Source: Woeseiaceae bacterium (lineage in GTDB: Bacteria; Pseudomonadota; Gammaproteobacteria; Steroidobacterales; Woeseiaceae). Taken from it: 64,000 nucleotides of DNA. The translations under genes and the position numbers were made by a program. The notes below the pieces were generated by a model that saw only the letters and a list, made by a program, of their open reading frames with translations, searched no databases and had not been told where the DNA came from. This document shows, in pieces, positions 45,018-54,178 of the stretch. Positions within the stretch are counted from its first letter, which is position 1, and each line of letters opens with the position of its first letter. The stretch covers positions 62,001 through 126,000 of the forward strand of contig JAJFKP010000055.1 in the NCBI GenBank assembly GCA_021773135.1, written 5' to 3'.

Positions 45018-46659
45018 CAGTCATCATCCTGATTTCATCATCGATGCCTGTCATTTCCCAACGCGCCAGAGAAATCGGAATGCTGTCGATAAGGTTGAGT
45101 CGATCAAAAAAATCTTTCATCCTGAATTCCTCACCGCGTGCTTCATATTGCCTGCTGAAATCTGCCAGTGCCCGTTCCAACAAATATTTACCAGTGATAT
45201 AGCTTGTGCCATAACCCGGCTGCCGCAGGTACAGGTGCTGCTCGAAAACGAGCAGCTCTTTTTCAGTCTTCATCCAGCCGCGCGGGGTATAGTCCTGATG
45301 CACACCGCCCGCTTCCTCCATCGTCATTTCATTTGCATGCGCATAGAGTGACCCCAGTCCCCGAGCCGCGCGTTGCGCCAGCAGAATCCAGACCAATTCG
45401 CGCGTTCGCGGACTGTCGTCGTAAAGCCCCGCGTGCATAAACATTTCTTCTACGCCGGTGGCAGTCCCTTCATTGCGACTATCAAAAATATTGTATAGAA
45501 GCGCCCCCTGCCGGATTGGGCTGGGATGTGGCGCAAGATCCATGCGCGCGAGTTCGAGCCAATGATAGAAGTGCGTGAACAACGGCGCCGGGTCATAGTG
45601 TGACGTTATCGAAAAGAAATTTCGCCTGTCGGCCGGCACGTACGATCCCATGTGTGCCGTTATGGCTGGCCGCATATAGTCTGTGACGGTCAGTATTTCC
45701 TTGTCGTCGAGGAAACGCATGATCCGGTCCACGGCTTCCTCCGCCTTGACCGCATATTCCTCCGGATTGCTGGCCGCAACCAGCGGCGGCAGATCCCGAT
45801 TACGCTGTTCCTCCAACCTTAGTGACGCCCATGCCCTGTCGAGCTCGCGCTTCAACAACCGGACCTCATCCTCCCAGGTCAGGGGTACCAGATGGACATT
45901 CTGCTGGTACCAGGTGTAATTTTCCTTGCCAATACCCGACGGCCCGGTTTTGGACGGCGATTCCGCTTCAAGCCAGGTGGCCAGCGATACTGTCGCCGAC
46001 TTGCCTGCCGCGATGACATCCTGCAACTCAACGCTGGCGCCGCCTGCCATTTCCAGAACCTGATCCAATTCCACAATTTGCTCGCGAATATCGCGAATGC
46101 CGGTCACCCATAAATCACGTGCGTTGCCGGTAAGATTGCGCTGCGCCTGACTCATCAAGGGCGCAATAGCGCTGAGCTCGCTGGTAAGTCGCGCCTCGTC
46201 ACGCTTCGACAACGGAAAGTCGTAGGTCCAGATTTCAACCACCGCATGATTGGTGGGGCCCTCATGCGCCGGCACATCACTTCTCTGCATCCAGACCGTG
46301 TCGTAAAAAGCCGGATCCCGCACCCACGGTTGCAGAACTCGGTGATTGAAGTCGAAGCCATTCATCTCAGCACGCACCAGGTGCCAGTCCACCTGTTCGC
46401 GTATCGACCAGCCATCGATTTCGAAGCGATCCAGCTCACGCCGCAATTCCTGATATCTTTGATAGCGGCGCGCAAACTGTGGCGCTGTGTAATCCGGCGC
46501 ACCCTCAAGCATTGGCGGCGTTTCGAATGCCCGCCACTTCGAGAAAAACGCCAGCAGGTCGTCGTGAGTATCTCCGCCTTGTGCGATCGCTGCGTCCGGC
46601 CGGGCCAGCAAAACAGGGAGCAGCAACAGGGCGAGCCATTTACAGCATTTCTTAGCCAT
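45007..46659 (-). CDS. Secreted DUF885 family protein
   Basis: Signal peptide [18 protein letters not shown] (an in-frame ATG eight codons upstream is also possible). DUF885 features: [28 protein letters not shown], a helical body, and the characteristic [21 protein letters not shown] near the C-terminus followed by the [20 protein letters not shown] end. I do not see the HExxxGH zinc-type motif of active family members, so peptidase activity is uncertain. First gene of an overlapping operon. Confidence 0.8.
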   Translation of the reverse strand: MAKKCCKWLALLLLPVLLARPDAAIAQGGDTHDDLLAFFSKWRAFETPPMLEGAPDYTAPQFARRYQRYQELRRELDRFEIDGWSIREQVDWHLVRAEMNGFDFNHRVLQPWVRDPAFYDTVWMQRSDVPAHEGPTNHAVVEIWTYDFPLSKRDEARLTSELSAIAPLMSQAQRNLTGNARDLWVTGIRDIREQIVELDQVLEMAGGASVELQDVIAAGKSATVSLATWLEAESPSKTGPSGIGKENYTWYQQNVHLVPLTWEDEVRLLKRELDRAWASLRLEEQRNRDLPPLVAASNPEEYAVKAEEAVDRIMRFLDDKEILTVTDYMRPAITAHMGSYVPADRRNFFSITSHYDPAPLFTHFYHWLELARMDLAPHPSPIRQGALLYNIFDSRNEGTATGVEEMFMHAGLYDDSPRTRELVWILLAQRAARGLGSLYAHANEMTMEEAGGVHQDYTPRGWMKTEKELLVFEQHLYLRQPGYGTSYITGKYLLERALADFSRQYEARGEEFRMKDFFDRLNLIDSIPISLARWEMTGIDDEIRMMTGAD

Positions 46660-46818
46660 TATTCTGGTTCTCAATCTGACCATTAAACAGGAATCATCGT
46701 AGCAAATTGTCTGCGCCCATAGCGCAGGGATTTTGGCCCCAGCGTACTGTTCGCGAGCCTTCCCCGGCGTACCTAACGGAATCGAACGGACATTAGTACA
46801 CCTTTTTTTAATTGCTTG

Positions 46819-46848
46819 TTGCGTGAGTAGTCACGTATTTGTTATGCT
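46819..46848 (+). promoter_or_regulatory. MarR gene promoter with overlapping CGTGA-N4-TCACG palindrome
   Basis: TTGCGT (-35) and TATGCT (-10) with an 18-bp spacer; the palindrome begins inside the -35 element and lies in the spacer, a common arrangement for MarR autoregulation. The -10 ends only 6 bp before the chosen ATG, so the transcript may be leaderless. Confidence 0.5.
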
Positions 46849-46854
46849 TCATGC

Positions 46855-47301
46855 ATGCAAACCAAAACCTCAAAAGAACAGGCGCTCGCACTGACATTCG
46901 CCAGCGCCTGGAACCTGCTCGAACGGCGCCTTGACCACAGCCTCGGCGCGATCCGTGGCATTAGTCTTGCCGAATACCGCCTGCTGCGTGCACTGGGGGA
47001 TGCGACCGGCGCCCAGGCAAGTCGGGTCGACCTCGCGCATGCAGTAGGCCTTACACCGTCTGGCGTCACCCGTGCACTGCGACCGATGGAGAAACTCGGC
47101 ATTGTCTCCACGCTGAAGAGCAAGCGCGACGCCCGCCTCGCGATTGCAGCACTAACCCCTGCGGGTCGGGAGATACTGGAAGACGCCTCGGGTGTCGTGG
47201 ACGACACGATGAAGACCTTCCTTGCACATTCGCCGAAGGCCGCGTCGCAACTGAACGAATTGCTCGCCCTTCTGCAGGACTTGAACCAGCAGGCACGATG
47301 A
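46855..47301 (+). CDS. MarR-family transcriptional regulator
   Basis: 148-aa winged-helix protein: helix-turn-helix in ASRVDLAHAVGLTPSGVTRALRPME and wing KSKRDARLAIAALTPAGRE, flanked by the usual dimerisation helices. It probably regulates itself and perhaps the downstream dehydrogenase and haemoglobin genes. The small-molecule ligand is unknown. Confidence 0.9.
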   Translation: MQTKTSKEQALALTFASAWNLLERRLDHSLGAIRGISLAEYRLLRALGDATGAQASRVDLAHAVGLTPSGVTRALRPMEKLGIVSTLKSKRDARLAIAALTPAGREILEDASGVVDDTMKTFLAHSPKAASQLNELLALLQDLNQQAR

Positions 47302-47378
47302 CTTTGAAGCAATTGGCTTGCCGCGCATAATGGCACGCCCGCCACACCAATGGATAACCGCAAAGGAAGCAGGTCAAG

Positions 47379-48314
47379 ATGTCGGAGTGCCTGATCATTA
47401 CCGCCGTCGCAGAGGAATTTGCTGCAGAGGTAGCGCGCCTGTCAGAAATCCCAATACCCGTTACGGCGTGTAAAGACGCGCAACAGGCACTGGAGGAATA
47501 CCGCGGACAGCGCATCCTGTTCGGCAATCCGGCGATGATTGCAGAGGTGCTGGCACACATGCCAGGAATCGCATGGATACAATCATCGTGGGCCGGCGTT
47601 ACGCCATTGATCGAATTTGGACGACGTGATTATGTTCTTACCGGCGTCAAGGATGTCTTCGGGCCGCAGATGTCAGAGTATGTTCTGGGTTTTCTCCTGG
47701 CACACGAACTTAAGATTGTGAAACGGGCGGAGCTGCAGCGAGAGCGCCGCTGGTTGCACTTTCCTTCCGGAACACTCGCGGGAAAGCGCCTGGGAATAAT
47801 GGGCACCGGCTCTATTGGTCGACACATAGCGAACACCGCCGCGTGCTTTGGCATGACCGTGACCGGCTTAAGCCGCTCAGGTTCCAACGTTGACGGGTTT
47901 GACAAAGTAGCGCCAACCGGGCAGTTCCACGAGTTCCTGGCAGACCTCGACTACCTTGTTTCCACTTTGCCACAGACCAGGGACACGAACGACCTGCTAA
48001 ATGAAACTGCGCTGGCAATGCTACCTGGCCACGCGTACTTTGTTAACGTTGGCCGCAGCAACGTTGTGGTTGACGAAGCCCTCGTAGGCGCACTGCGGAA
48101 TGCGACGCTTGCAGGCGCAGTCCTTGATGTTTTCGACACAGAACCCCTGCCGAAAGATAGCCCGCTTTGGGATGCACCTAACCTTATTGTGACATCTCAT
48201 ATCGCTGCGATCAGCCACCCGCTGCTCATCGTGCCTGTATTCATCGACAACTATGTGCGTTTCATCGGCGGGAAAAAGCTCAGGCACGTAGTCGATTTCG
48301 ACCACGGCTACTAG
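47379..48314 (+). CDS. NAD(P)-dependent D-2-hydroxyacid dehydrogenase
   Basis: The Rossmann motif GIMGTGSIGRHIA is near residue 145; catalytic Arg in NVGRSNVVVDEAL, Glu in VFDTEPLPKDSP and His in VTSHIAAISHP. Reduces 2-oxo acids or glyoxylate-type substrates. 311 aa, normal length. About 75 bp after the MarR gene. Confidence 0.9.
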   Translation: MSECLIITAVAEEFAAEVARLSEIPIPVTACKDAQQALEEYRGQRILFGNPAMIAEVLAHMPGIAWIQSSWAGVTPLIEFGRRDYVLTGVKDVFGPQMSEYVLGFLLAHELKIVKRAELQRERRWLHFPSGTLAGKRLGIMGTGSIGRHIANTAACFGMTVTGLSRSGSNVDGFDKVAPTGQFHEFLADLDYLVSTLPQTRDTNDLLNETALAMLPGHAYFVNVGRSNVVVDEALVGALRNATLAGAVLDVFDTEPLPKDSPLWDAPNLIVTSHIAAISHPLLIVPVFIDNYVRFIGGKKLRHVVDFDHGY

Positions 48315-48330
48315 CAGGACAACGACACTG

Positions 48331-48747
48331 ATGCAGCGTGAAAAAAAACCATTCGGCACCGGCGATGCCTCATTTCTGGCGGCCGGCGGCGAAGTTGGAC
48401 TGCGGCGACTCGTCGACAGTTTCTTTGATCGTATGGGCACGGATCCGCGATTTTCCGCCATCTACGCACTGCACCCGGATGACATCGACGTGTCGCGCGA
48501 CAAGCTTGCCCGGTTTCTTTGCGGCTGGCTTGGCGGCCCGAAATTGTACAACGAAAAATACGGCGCTATTGGTATTCCACGTGTCCACGCGCATTTGCCC
48601 ATCGCTACCGCGGAACGCGATCAATGGTTGGACTGCATGGCAGCAAGCGTGGCAGAGCAACCGTATGCGAACGAATTCAAGAAATACTTGATGGAGCAAC
48701 TGTACGTGCCGGCAGAAGCCGTGCGCCGCCGTTGCGCCGTCGACTAG
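48331..48747 (+). CDS. Group II truncated haemoglobin
   Basis: TrHb-II pattern: proximal His in GIPRVHAHLPIATAERDQWL with the conserved Trp G8, and the KLYNEKYGAIG segment. Binds O2/NO; usually linked to oxygen or nitrosative-stress chemistry. 16 bp after the dehydrogenase, so co-transcribed. Confidence 0.9.
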   Translation: MQREKKPFGTGDASFLAAGGEVGLRRLVDSFFDRMGTDPRFSAIYALHPDDIDVSRDKLARFLCGWLGGPKLYNEKYGAIGIPRVHAHLPIATAERDQWLDCMAASVAEQPYANEFKKYLMEQLYVPAEAVRRRCAVD

Positions 48748-48769
48748 GCAAGAAAAATTCGCAGCGGAT

Positions 48770-50221
48770 TTATTCGAATTGAAATACGAGTCGTGTATTT
48801 ACACGTTGGTCTATCGCCCGGCCACGAAATACTCTTGGCTGAAAAGTCCATTTCTCGACTGCATCGATCGCTGCCGCCTGGAATATCGTGCCGGGTTCTG
48901 AATTCTGCACTTCGATATCGCTCGTTGTGCCCGCCGCAGTAACGACAAAATTCACTTCAACCCAGCCCTCTATATTCCGCTCCTGGGCTCGACGTGGATA
49001 TTTTGGGGGTTCGACCGCCAGACGAACAAAGTCCTCTACGTTCATGACCTTTGCCGATTCGGCTTCGATTAATGCATCGTTGAGATTATTGCGAAGCAAT
49101 TCGGTGGCCTCACTGTCGCCGAGAAACTCTGCCGCGGCTGCCAGTAACTGCTCTGCTTCAGCGAAACTTCCGTTGTCAATCCTGGCGGAACATTCGGCTA
49201 TGATTGCAACTGCCAGCTCCTGCTGCAGCTCTTCTTTTTCAGCCCCGGGGGCGTCTTGTTCGGTGAGGTATGCCAATGCATTTTCACCGTCGGGTGACAC
49301 CAGCCGCCCGGCGGTAATTGCGCCCCGAACCTTTTCCGTCCACTCGGTGACAGCCTGAACGGCGGCCTGTTGAACCTGCTCCAGCCGGGTCTGTTCGTCC
49401 GCTATTCGTGAGCTCCTGATATTTTCGATTGAGTCCCTGACCGCAGTAAAGTACTGCGGGTTACGGCCGGGCAGCGCCTGCGCCGCAACCAACGCTTCCT
49501 CAACCTGTTCGTCATTGCCCGCCTGCGCGTTCTGCAGCGCAATCTCGACGAATTCGTTCGTCATGCGATCCAGTTCGCGAGAAACGTTCTGGACCAGCGT
49601 GTGCCCGGGATTCTCATCACTGACGAGAAGCGCCAGTTCGTATGCTTCCACATATTCTGCCGCATCCAGATGCTCCATAGCCGTCTGCGCGAGGCGCCCC
49701 AGAGTAGCTTCCAGTTCTGCCCGGGCAACCTCGTGCTCCGGATCGATTCCTAGGATCTGGTTGTAGTAGTAAAGCGCACTCTGATCGACCGGATACGCAA
49801 GCATATCCGCCTCGGCGGCGAGACGTGCTTTGCGCAGATTCGTGTCTTTGCTTTGGGCGTCCGTTTCATCTCCCGCTGGTTCAACCAGCGCGAGCTCAGT
49901 AATTACGTCCTGTACCGATTCGTCAACCGGAATATCGCTCTGGATAATTCGCGGTTCACCGGTTCCGGCCATGTCGCCTTCCAAGTCCAGTTCCTGTGTC
50001 TGCAGGTCTTCAGGACTGATCGAATCCGTAACGATTGCAGCGGTTGAAGCGCCTACGTCGCTGGCGGCCGCGAGTGGCGCATCCGCGGCAGATTCTGCAG
50101 TGTTCGCGGGCGCCGAGAAATCGTCGTCCAGCAGGAACCATCCACCGGCTGCCGTCACGATCACCGCTGCAGAGATTGTCAGCAGGATAGGAAGTGAACT
50201 ATTTTCGTTTTGCTCATGCAT
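48770..50221 (-). CDS. TonB-domain protein with N-terminal anchor and helical repeat middle
   Basis: A single membrane helix (about residues 10-30) is followed by an acidic Ala/Glu-rich periplasmic region with helical, TPR-like repeats (about 130-380) and a TonB C-terminal domain ending VEKWTFQPRVFRGRAIDQRV. It could energise an outer-membrane receptor or be a TonB-like envelope factor. It follows the receiver gene by 18 bp. No ExbB/ExbD or TonB-dependent receptor is in the window. Confidence 0.88.
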   Translation of the reverse strand: MHEQNENSSLPILLTISAAVIVTAAGGWFLLDDDFSAPANTAESAADAPLAAASDVGASTAAIVTDSISPEDLQTQELDLEGDMAGTGEPRIIQSDIPVDESVQDVITELALVEPAGDETDAQSKDTNLRKARLAAEADMLAYPVDQSALYYYNQILGIDPEHEVARAELEATLGRLAQTAMEHLDAAEYVEAYELALLVSDENPGHTLVQNVSRELDRMTNEFVEIALQNAQAGNDEQVEEALVAAQALPGRNPQYFTAVRDSIENIRSSRIADEQTRLEQVQQAAVQAVTEWTEKVRGAITAGRLVSPDGENALAYLTEQDAPGAEKEELQQELAVAIIAECSARIDNGSFAEAEQLLAAAAEFLGDSEATELLRNNLNDALIEAESAKVMNVEDFVRLAVEPPKYPRRAQERNIEGWVEVNFVVTAAGTTSDIEVQNSEPGTIFQAAAIDAVEKWTFQPRVFRGRAIDQRVNTRLVFQFE

Positions 50222-50239
50222 ATCTTTGTCACCGAATTC

Positions 50240-51724
50240 TTATGTCGACGAATCCGTTGGATCGGCGCCCGCGGTGCGCAGCTGACGAATCCTGGTTACG
50301 AATTTATTCAGGGTCTCTTCCGGTTTTTCGTCGCGAGACATATCGACGACCCGGTGGCGTTTTGCCAGTTCCGGGCTTTGCGCGAGGTCGAGATGCTTGA
50401 TTGACGCCGCGTTAATTTCATACATCAGCTTTTTGGGTTCGATCGGTTTCAGTATGTAGCGAAATACCTGCCCGTGATTGATCAGGCTGATCATGTCCGT
50501 CGTGTCGCGACTGTTGCTGGCTACAATCGTCACAAGTTCCGGCATGAGTTGCTTTAATGAGCTGAGCATCCGCTGCAATACAGAGCTATTGGTGGTGAAA
50601 TCAGTCACCAGCACACCCGCTTCCTTTCTCTCTATGGTCTCGGCCACTTTCGCCAGCGTAGTCGCCAGCGCCACGGTCCGTTCACCGGAGGCAGCCCGCA
50701 TCGCGGTTTCAGCGAATTCCGGATCGACCGTAAAGAAAACCACACCAACCCGGTTGAATGCCGAAGAGGTTACCGAATCAAAATTTGGAGCACGGAACTC
50801 GTGACTCGTGTCCCCGGACAAAACAATCGTGGTTGACTGGTCCCAGTGTGATCGTGAGCCTGCACTCTGGGTCGATACCATTGGCGCCGCTTCCTGGCGC
50901 TGGTGATTGGCACGGTCTGCTAATTGCACGAGCTTGGCAGGATCCGGCGAAACCGGCTCAAGTGTCGGCAGTTCGCGTGCGTTACCTTGTTCTTCTGTCG
51001 CCTCTTTCCTGACCGACCAGCGGTCTGGATCGGTTTCAGCAACGGGCGGTGGCACGGTCGGAGCCAAGCGTTTCCTGCTGCCCGTAGCCGCGCTGCTTTC
51101 CTGCTGCGCAGGACTATTCTCTTTTCCGAGATTGCCAGGATCGCCAGCCAACGTTGAGCCAGGCGCGGCTTGCAGTTGGGGCATTGCCGGTCGCGACGAC
51201 GAATTCCACTGAACGTCCGCGGAACGTTCGTCCGATATCTCATTCGTTTCGACCGGATCGGCCGCTTTCGGCGACGTCTTCTCAGCGCTGTCTGCTGCTG
51301 CGGCGCGTTCCGAAATATCCGGCGATACGGGCGTAACAGCCGGTGCCGCAGTACGCGAAGCCTCAACCGCCAGTTTGAGGGTCTCACGAAGTGTTTTCGG
51401 CGGACAGGGTTTGCTTAGAAACCTGAATACTTCGCCGATATTGATTGAGCCCTCAACCGCTTCCGGGTCTGCATAACCGGTAAGCAGGATGCGAACCGTT
51501 TTTGGCGATAGTTCTTTGACTTTGCCCAGCACCTCAATGCCGGTCATTCCCGGCATGCGCTGATCGGCGACTACTACGTCAATGGGATACTCGCTTGCAA
51601 TGCGAATCGCTTCCGCTCCCTCGGTTGTCAAAAAGAGTTCAAACTCGCGCCGGAACAAGCCGCGCATTGAGTTCAATACACGCTTCTCATCATCAACGAA
51701 CAGGATTCTGGCCTTTCCCTCCAT
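50240..51724 (-). CDS. Two-receiver response regulator with long disordered linker
   Basis: First receiver (residues 4-120) has phospho-acceptor Asp54 (VVVADQRMPGMTGIE) and KPCPPK. A Pro/Ser/Glu-rich linker of about 180 residues follows. The second receiver-like domain (about 330-450) keeps a strand-end Asp (VLVTDFTTNS) and KPIEPKKLMYE but has lost part of the acidic pocket. No DNA-binding output domain is visible, so signalling is probably through protein contacts. The kinase stop is 5 bp upstream. Confidence 0.87.
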   Translation of the reverse strand: MEGKARILFVDDEKRVLNSMRGLFRREFELFLTTEGAEAIRIASEYPIDVVVADQRMPGMTGIEVLGKVKELSPKTVRILLTGYADPEAVEGSINIGEVFRFLSKPCPPKTLRETLKLAVEASRTAAPAVTPVSPDISERAAAADSAEKTSPKAADPVETNEISDERSADVQWNSSSRPAMPQLQAAPGSTLAGDPGNLGKENSPAQQESSAATGSRKRLAPTVPPPVAETDPDRWSVRKEATEEQGNARELPTLEPVSPDPAKLVQLADRANHQRQEAAPMVSTQSAGSRSHWDQSTTIVLSGDTSHEFRAPNFDSVTSSAFNRVGVVFFTVDPEFAETAMRAASGERTVALATTLAKVAETIERKEAGVLVTDFTTNSSVLQRMLSSLKQLMPELVTIVASNSRDTTDMISLINHGQVFRYILKPIEPKKLMYEINAASIKHLDLAQSPELAKRHRVVDMSRDEKPEETLNKFVTRIRQLRTAGADPTDSST

Positions 51725-51729
51725 AATAT

Positions 51730-53667
51730 TTATGCTGTGGCCTCTTCGCGCGCTATCTCGTCGATACTTTCATCAGGCGCCGAGCCCGGGGATTCAATGT
51801 AGCCAGGGTCGTTGGAGGATTCGCTCATAGCCTGGTGACTGCTGTCATTATCGATTGGCTCACCCTCGTTCTTGATGTAGCGCTCGTCAGGATCGATCTC
51901 CTCGTCGAGGGCGACTATCGGCAGGATGATAGTAATAACAGTACCTTTGCCCACTTCAGAATCGATCTTCAGCTCACCCTGATGCGCTGTAATGATCTGA
52001 TCCACTATCGACAAACCGAGTCCCGTTCCTTTTCCGACTTCCTTGGTCGTAAAGAACGGATCTTTAATTTTAGCGAGTAACGCTGCCGGGATTCCCGATC
52101 CGGAATCACCGATGCTGACACAGACATTCGTGCCTTCCAGCCAGGTTTTAAGGACGATGTCACCGGATTCTTCGATGGCGTCCGCTGCATTGGTTATCAG
52201 GTTGAGGAATATCTGGTTGATCTGCGAAGGCGAACAGCTAATCGCCGGAACCTCGCCGTAGTGTTTGTGCACCGTGACCTTGTTCTTGATCCGGTTCTTC
52301 ACAATCAGCAAGGTCTTGTCCAGGCCGTCATTAACGTCAAACTCGCCATTTTTGGCACGGTCGAGTCGACTGAAGTCTTTCAGGCTTTGCGCCAGCTCCG
52401 TAAGTTCCTCAAGGCCCTCGATGCTGTCCTGAATCAGGTCGCTGGCCTCGTCGATATCTTCTTTCATGCCATCGTTCAGCATATTGCGCATGTCTATGAG
52501 TCCGCGACTGACCACGTCCTTGACAGACTCTCGCGCCGCGACCGCTGCAATCATGTTTTCGGCAATGCCAATGAAACTTTGGGCCATCGATAGTCGTTCC
52601 TGAACGATGGTTGCATTACTGGAAAGGTAGTACAGCGGTGTGTTGATCTCGTGGCTGATGCCGGCGACCAGTTCACCCAGAGACGACATCTTCTCCGCCT
52701 GTACGAGCTGTACCTGCGATTCCTTCAGCTCGTCATAGGCGCCAGACAATTCCTCAGTGCGTGAGCTCACCCGGTCTTCCAGCGAAATGTTAATGGTCGC
52801 AAGTTCCGCGTTGCTGCGATTCAACTGACGAAAGCTCTTCTGCAGCTGCAGCATAGCGTAGCCCGTTCCTGCGACCAGCAGTACAGCACAAATTGAGAGC
52901 AGCAGCCTGGCTCGTTCTGCACGACCCACCGTGCGACGATTCTCGTTCAGGACGTTATTGGAGAGTAGCCACAGGTTGTCGGTGACATTGCTGCTGCCGA
53001 CGCTCGCCAGCGCAGATTCTGCTGCCGAAAATTCCGTTAACACCGACGATGCCGCCTGCGCGAATGGATCGACACGGCCCGGGAAGCGCTGTTCAATGTC
53101 CGCGTCGTTCCTGAGTGCATCGATTCTGTCCTGCAATGCAGCAACGTCTGAGCGTCGCTGGCCGGTGGCAAATTCGATGAGATCAATTGCAAGAGAGAAT
53201 GTATTTTGCGATTGAATGCGCAAATTCAGCCGCCGCAGTTCTTTCACAATTATGGGCGACTCTTCCTGCATCGTGCGGAGTGCATTCGCAAGTCCGTTTT
53301 GCCTTTCTGAAAAGCTCTTGCTGGCTGCCAGGAATTTTGACAGTGCAGCATCGTACAGCGGAAGTTGCTGTATCACCGGAGAATCCGGGCGAACTGATTC
53401 GTGCATCTGCTGCAATATCGCGTTGTTCGTGACGAGCCTGTCAATCGCCGAATCCACAGATTCCGAAATCGATCGCCCTTCATTAAATGCGCTTTGTGAG
53501 CCCTGCACGATCGTGGCGATATCATCTTTCGATGTCTCGATAGCCTGCACGCGGTTCGCGTGAGAAATATAGTAGTCCTCCGTGACCGATCTTGACTCGA
53601 TGGTAAGCAATGACAGGACCCCAAGAAGGAACGCAATCGCCAGTATGGCCAGTAAAGTTCTCAACAT
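51730..53667 (-). CDS. Sensor histidine kinase with helical periplasmic domain
   Basis: The start at MLRTLLAILAIAFLLG is the better one. TM1 about 5-22, a periplasmic helical domain (about 25-255), TM2 about 258-275 and a coiled coil (SNAELATINISLEDRVSSRTEEL). H-box LVAGISHEINTPLYYL with phospho-His339, N-box NLITNAADAIEE, G-boxes GDSGSGIP and GTGLGLSIVDQ. A C-terminal acidic tail of about 50 residues follows. Heads the operon with a double-receiver protein and TonB-domain protein. Confidence 0.9.
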   Translation of the reverse strand: MLRTLLAILAIAFLLGVLSLLTIESRSVTEDYYISHANRVQAIETSKDDIATIVQGSQSAFNEGRSISESVDSAIDRLVTNNAILQQMHESVRPDSPVIQQLPLYDAALSKFLAASKSFSERQNGLANALRTMQEESPIIVKELRRLNLRIQSQNTFSLAIDLIEFATGQRRSDVAALQDRIDALRNDADIEQRFPGRVDPFAQAASSVLTEFSAAESALASVGSSNVTDNLWLLSNNVLNENRRTVGRAERARLLLSICAVLLVAGTGYAMLQLQKSFRQLNRSNAELATINISLEDRVSSRTEELSGAYDELKESQVQLVQAEKMSSLGELVAGISHEINTPLYYLSSNATIVQERLSMAQSFIGIAENMIAAVAARESVKDVVSRGLIDMRNMLNDGMKEDIDEASDLIQDSIEGLEELTELAQSLKDFSRLDRAKNGEFDVNDGLDKTLLIVKNRIKNKVTVHKHYGEVPAISCSPSQINQIFLNLITNAADAIEESGDIVLKTWLEGTNVCVSIGDSGSGIPAALLAKIKDPFFTTKEVGKGTGLGLSIVDQIITAHQGELKIDSEVGKGTVITIILPIVALDEEIDPDERYIKNEGEPIDNDSSHQAMSESSNDPGYIESPGSAPDESIDEIAREEATA

Positions 53668-54178
53668 ACTTCGGCACCTGTAAGTCAGGAAAAAGTCGAC
53701 ACCCGTCATTCTGGGTTCGCGGTCAAGTCCGCGCTATGACGGGGGTCATAAAAGCGGTTAAATCAATTGGCTAGGCGAATCATCACGCGATTAGACATAA
53801 TCCGGCCAAGGCTGGCGCTGAAAACATGCATTCGGGCGGTAGGGTTGCCGCCCCGGAATGTTCGTGGCCAACTGGAGCCGTTGCCGCACAAGGTCTGTGG
53901 CTGCTGCCAGAATTGCGCCGCAACGAACACATAGGCAAACCCGGAAACCCGCACTTAACATAATTGCAGTCTAATTCCGGGCATTTCGGGGCTGAATAGC
54001 TAAATTATTTTCGTACAGGCCTCTAATATTTACTTTATGGCGAAAATTTTGCTTGGTTTTTGGTTATCTGGCCAATTGCGGCTGCCCGGCGCCGGCACCC
54101 CTCCCCGGGTGTGCCATGATGCGGTAGCGCGCGATCCCAGTGTGCCCACTTTTTTTACATGACCGGCTGATCTGTTAT
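53668..54178. other. Intergenic region between divergent kinase and ydbH genes
   Basis: About 500 bp. It must hold promoters for both operons. I see an imperfect stem (CATTCGGGCGG with a bulged partner) at about 53829-53860 and no convincing gene; a 63-codon frame here has no ribosome site. Confidence 0.45.
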
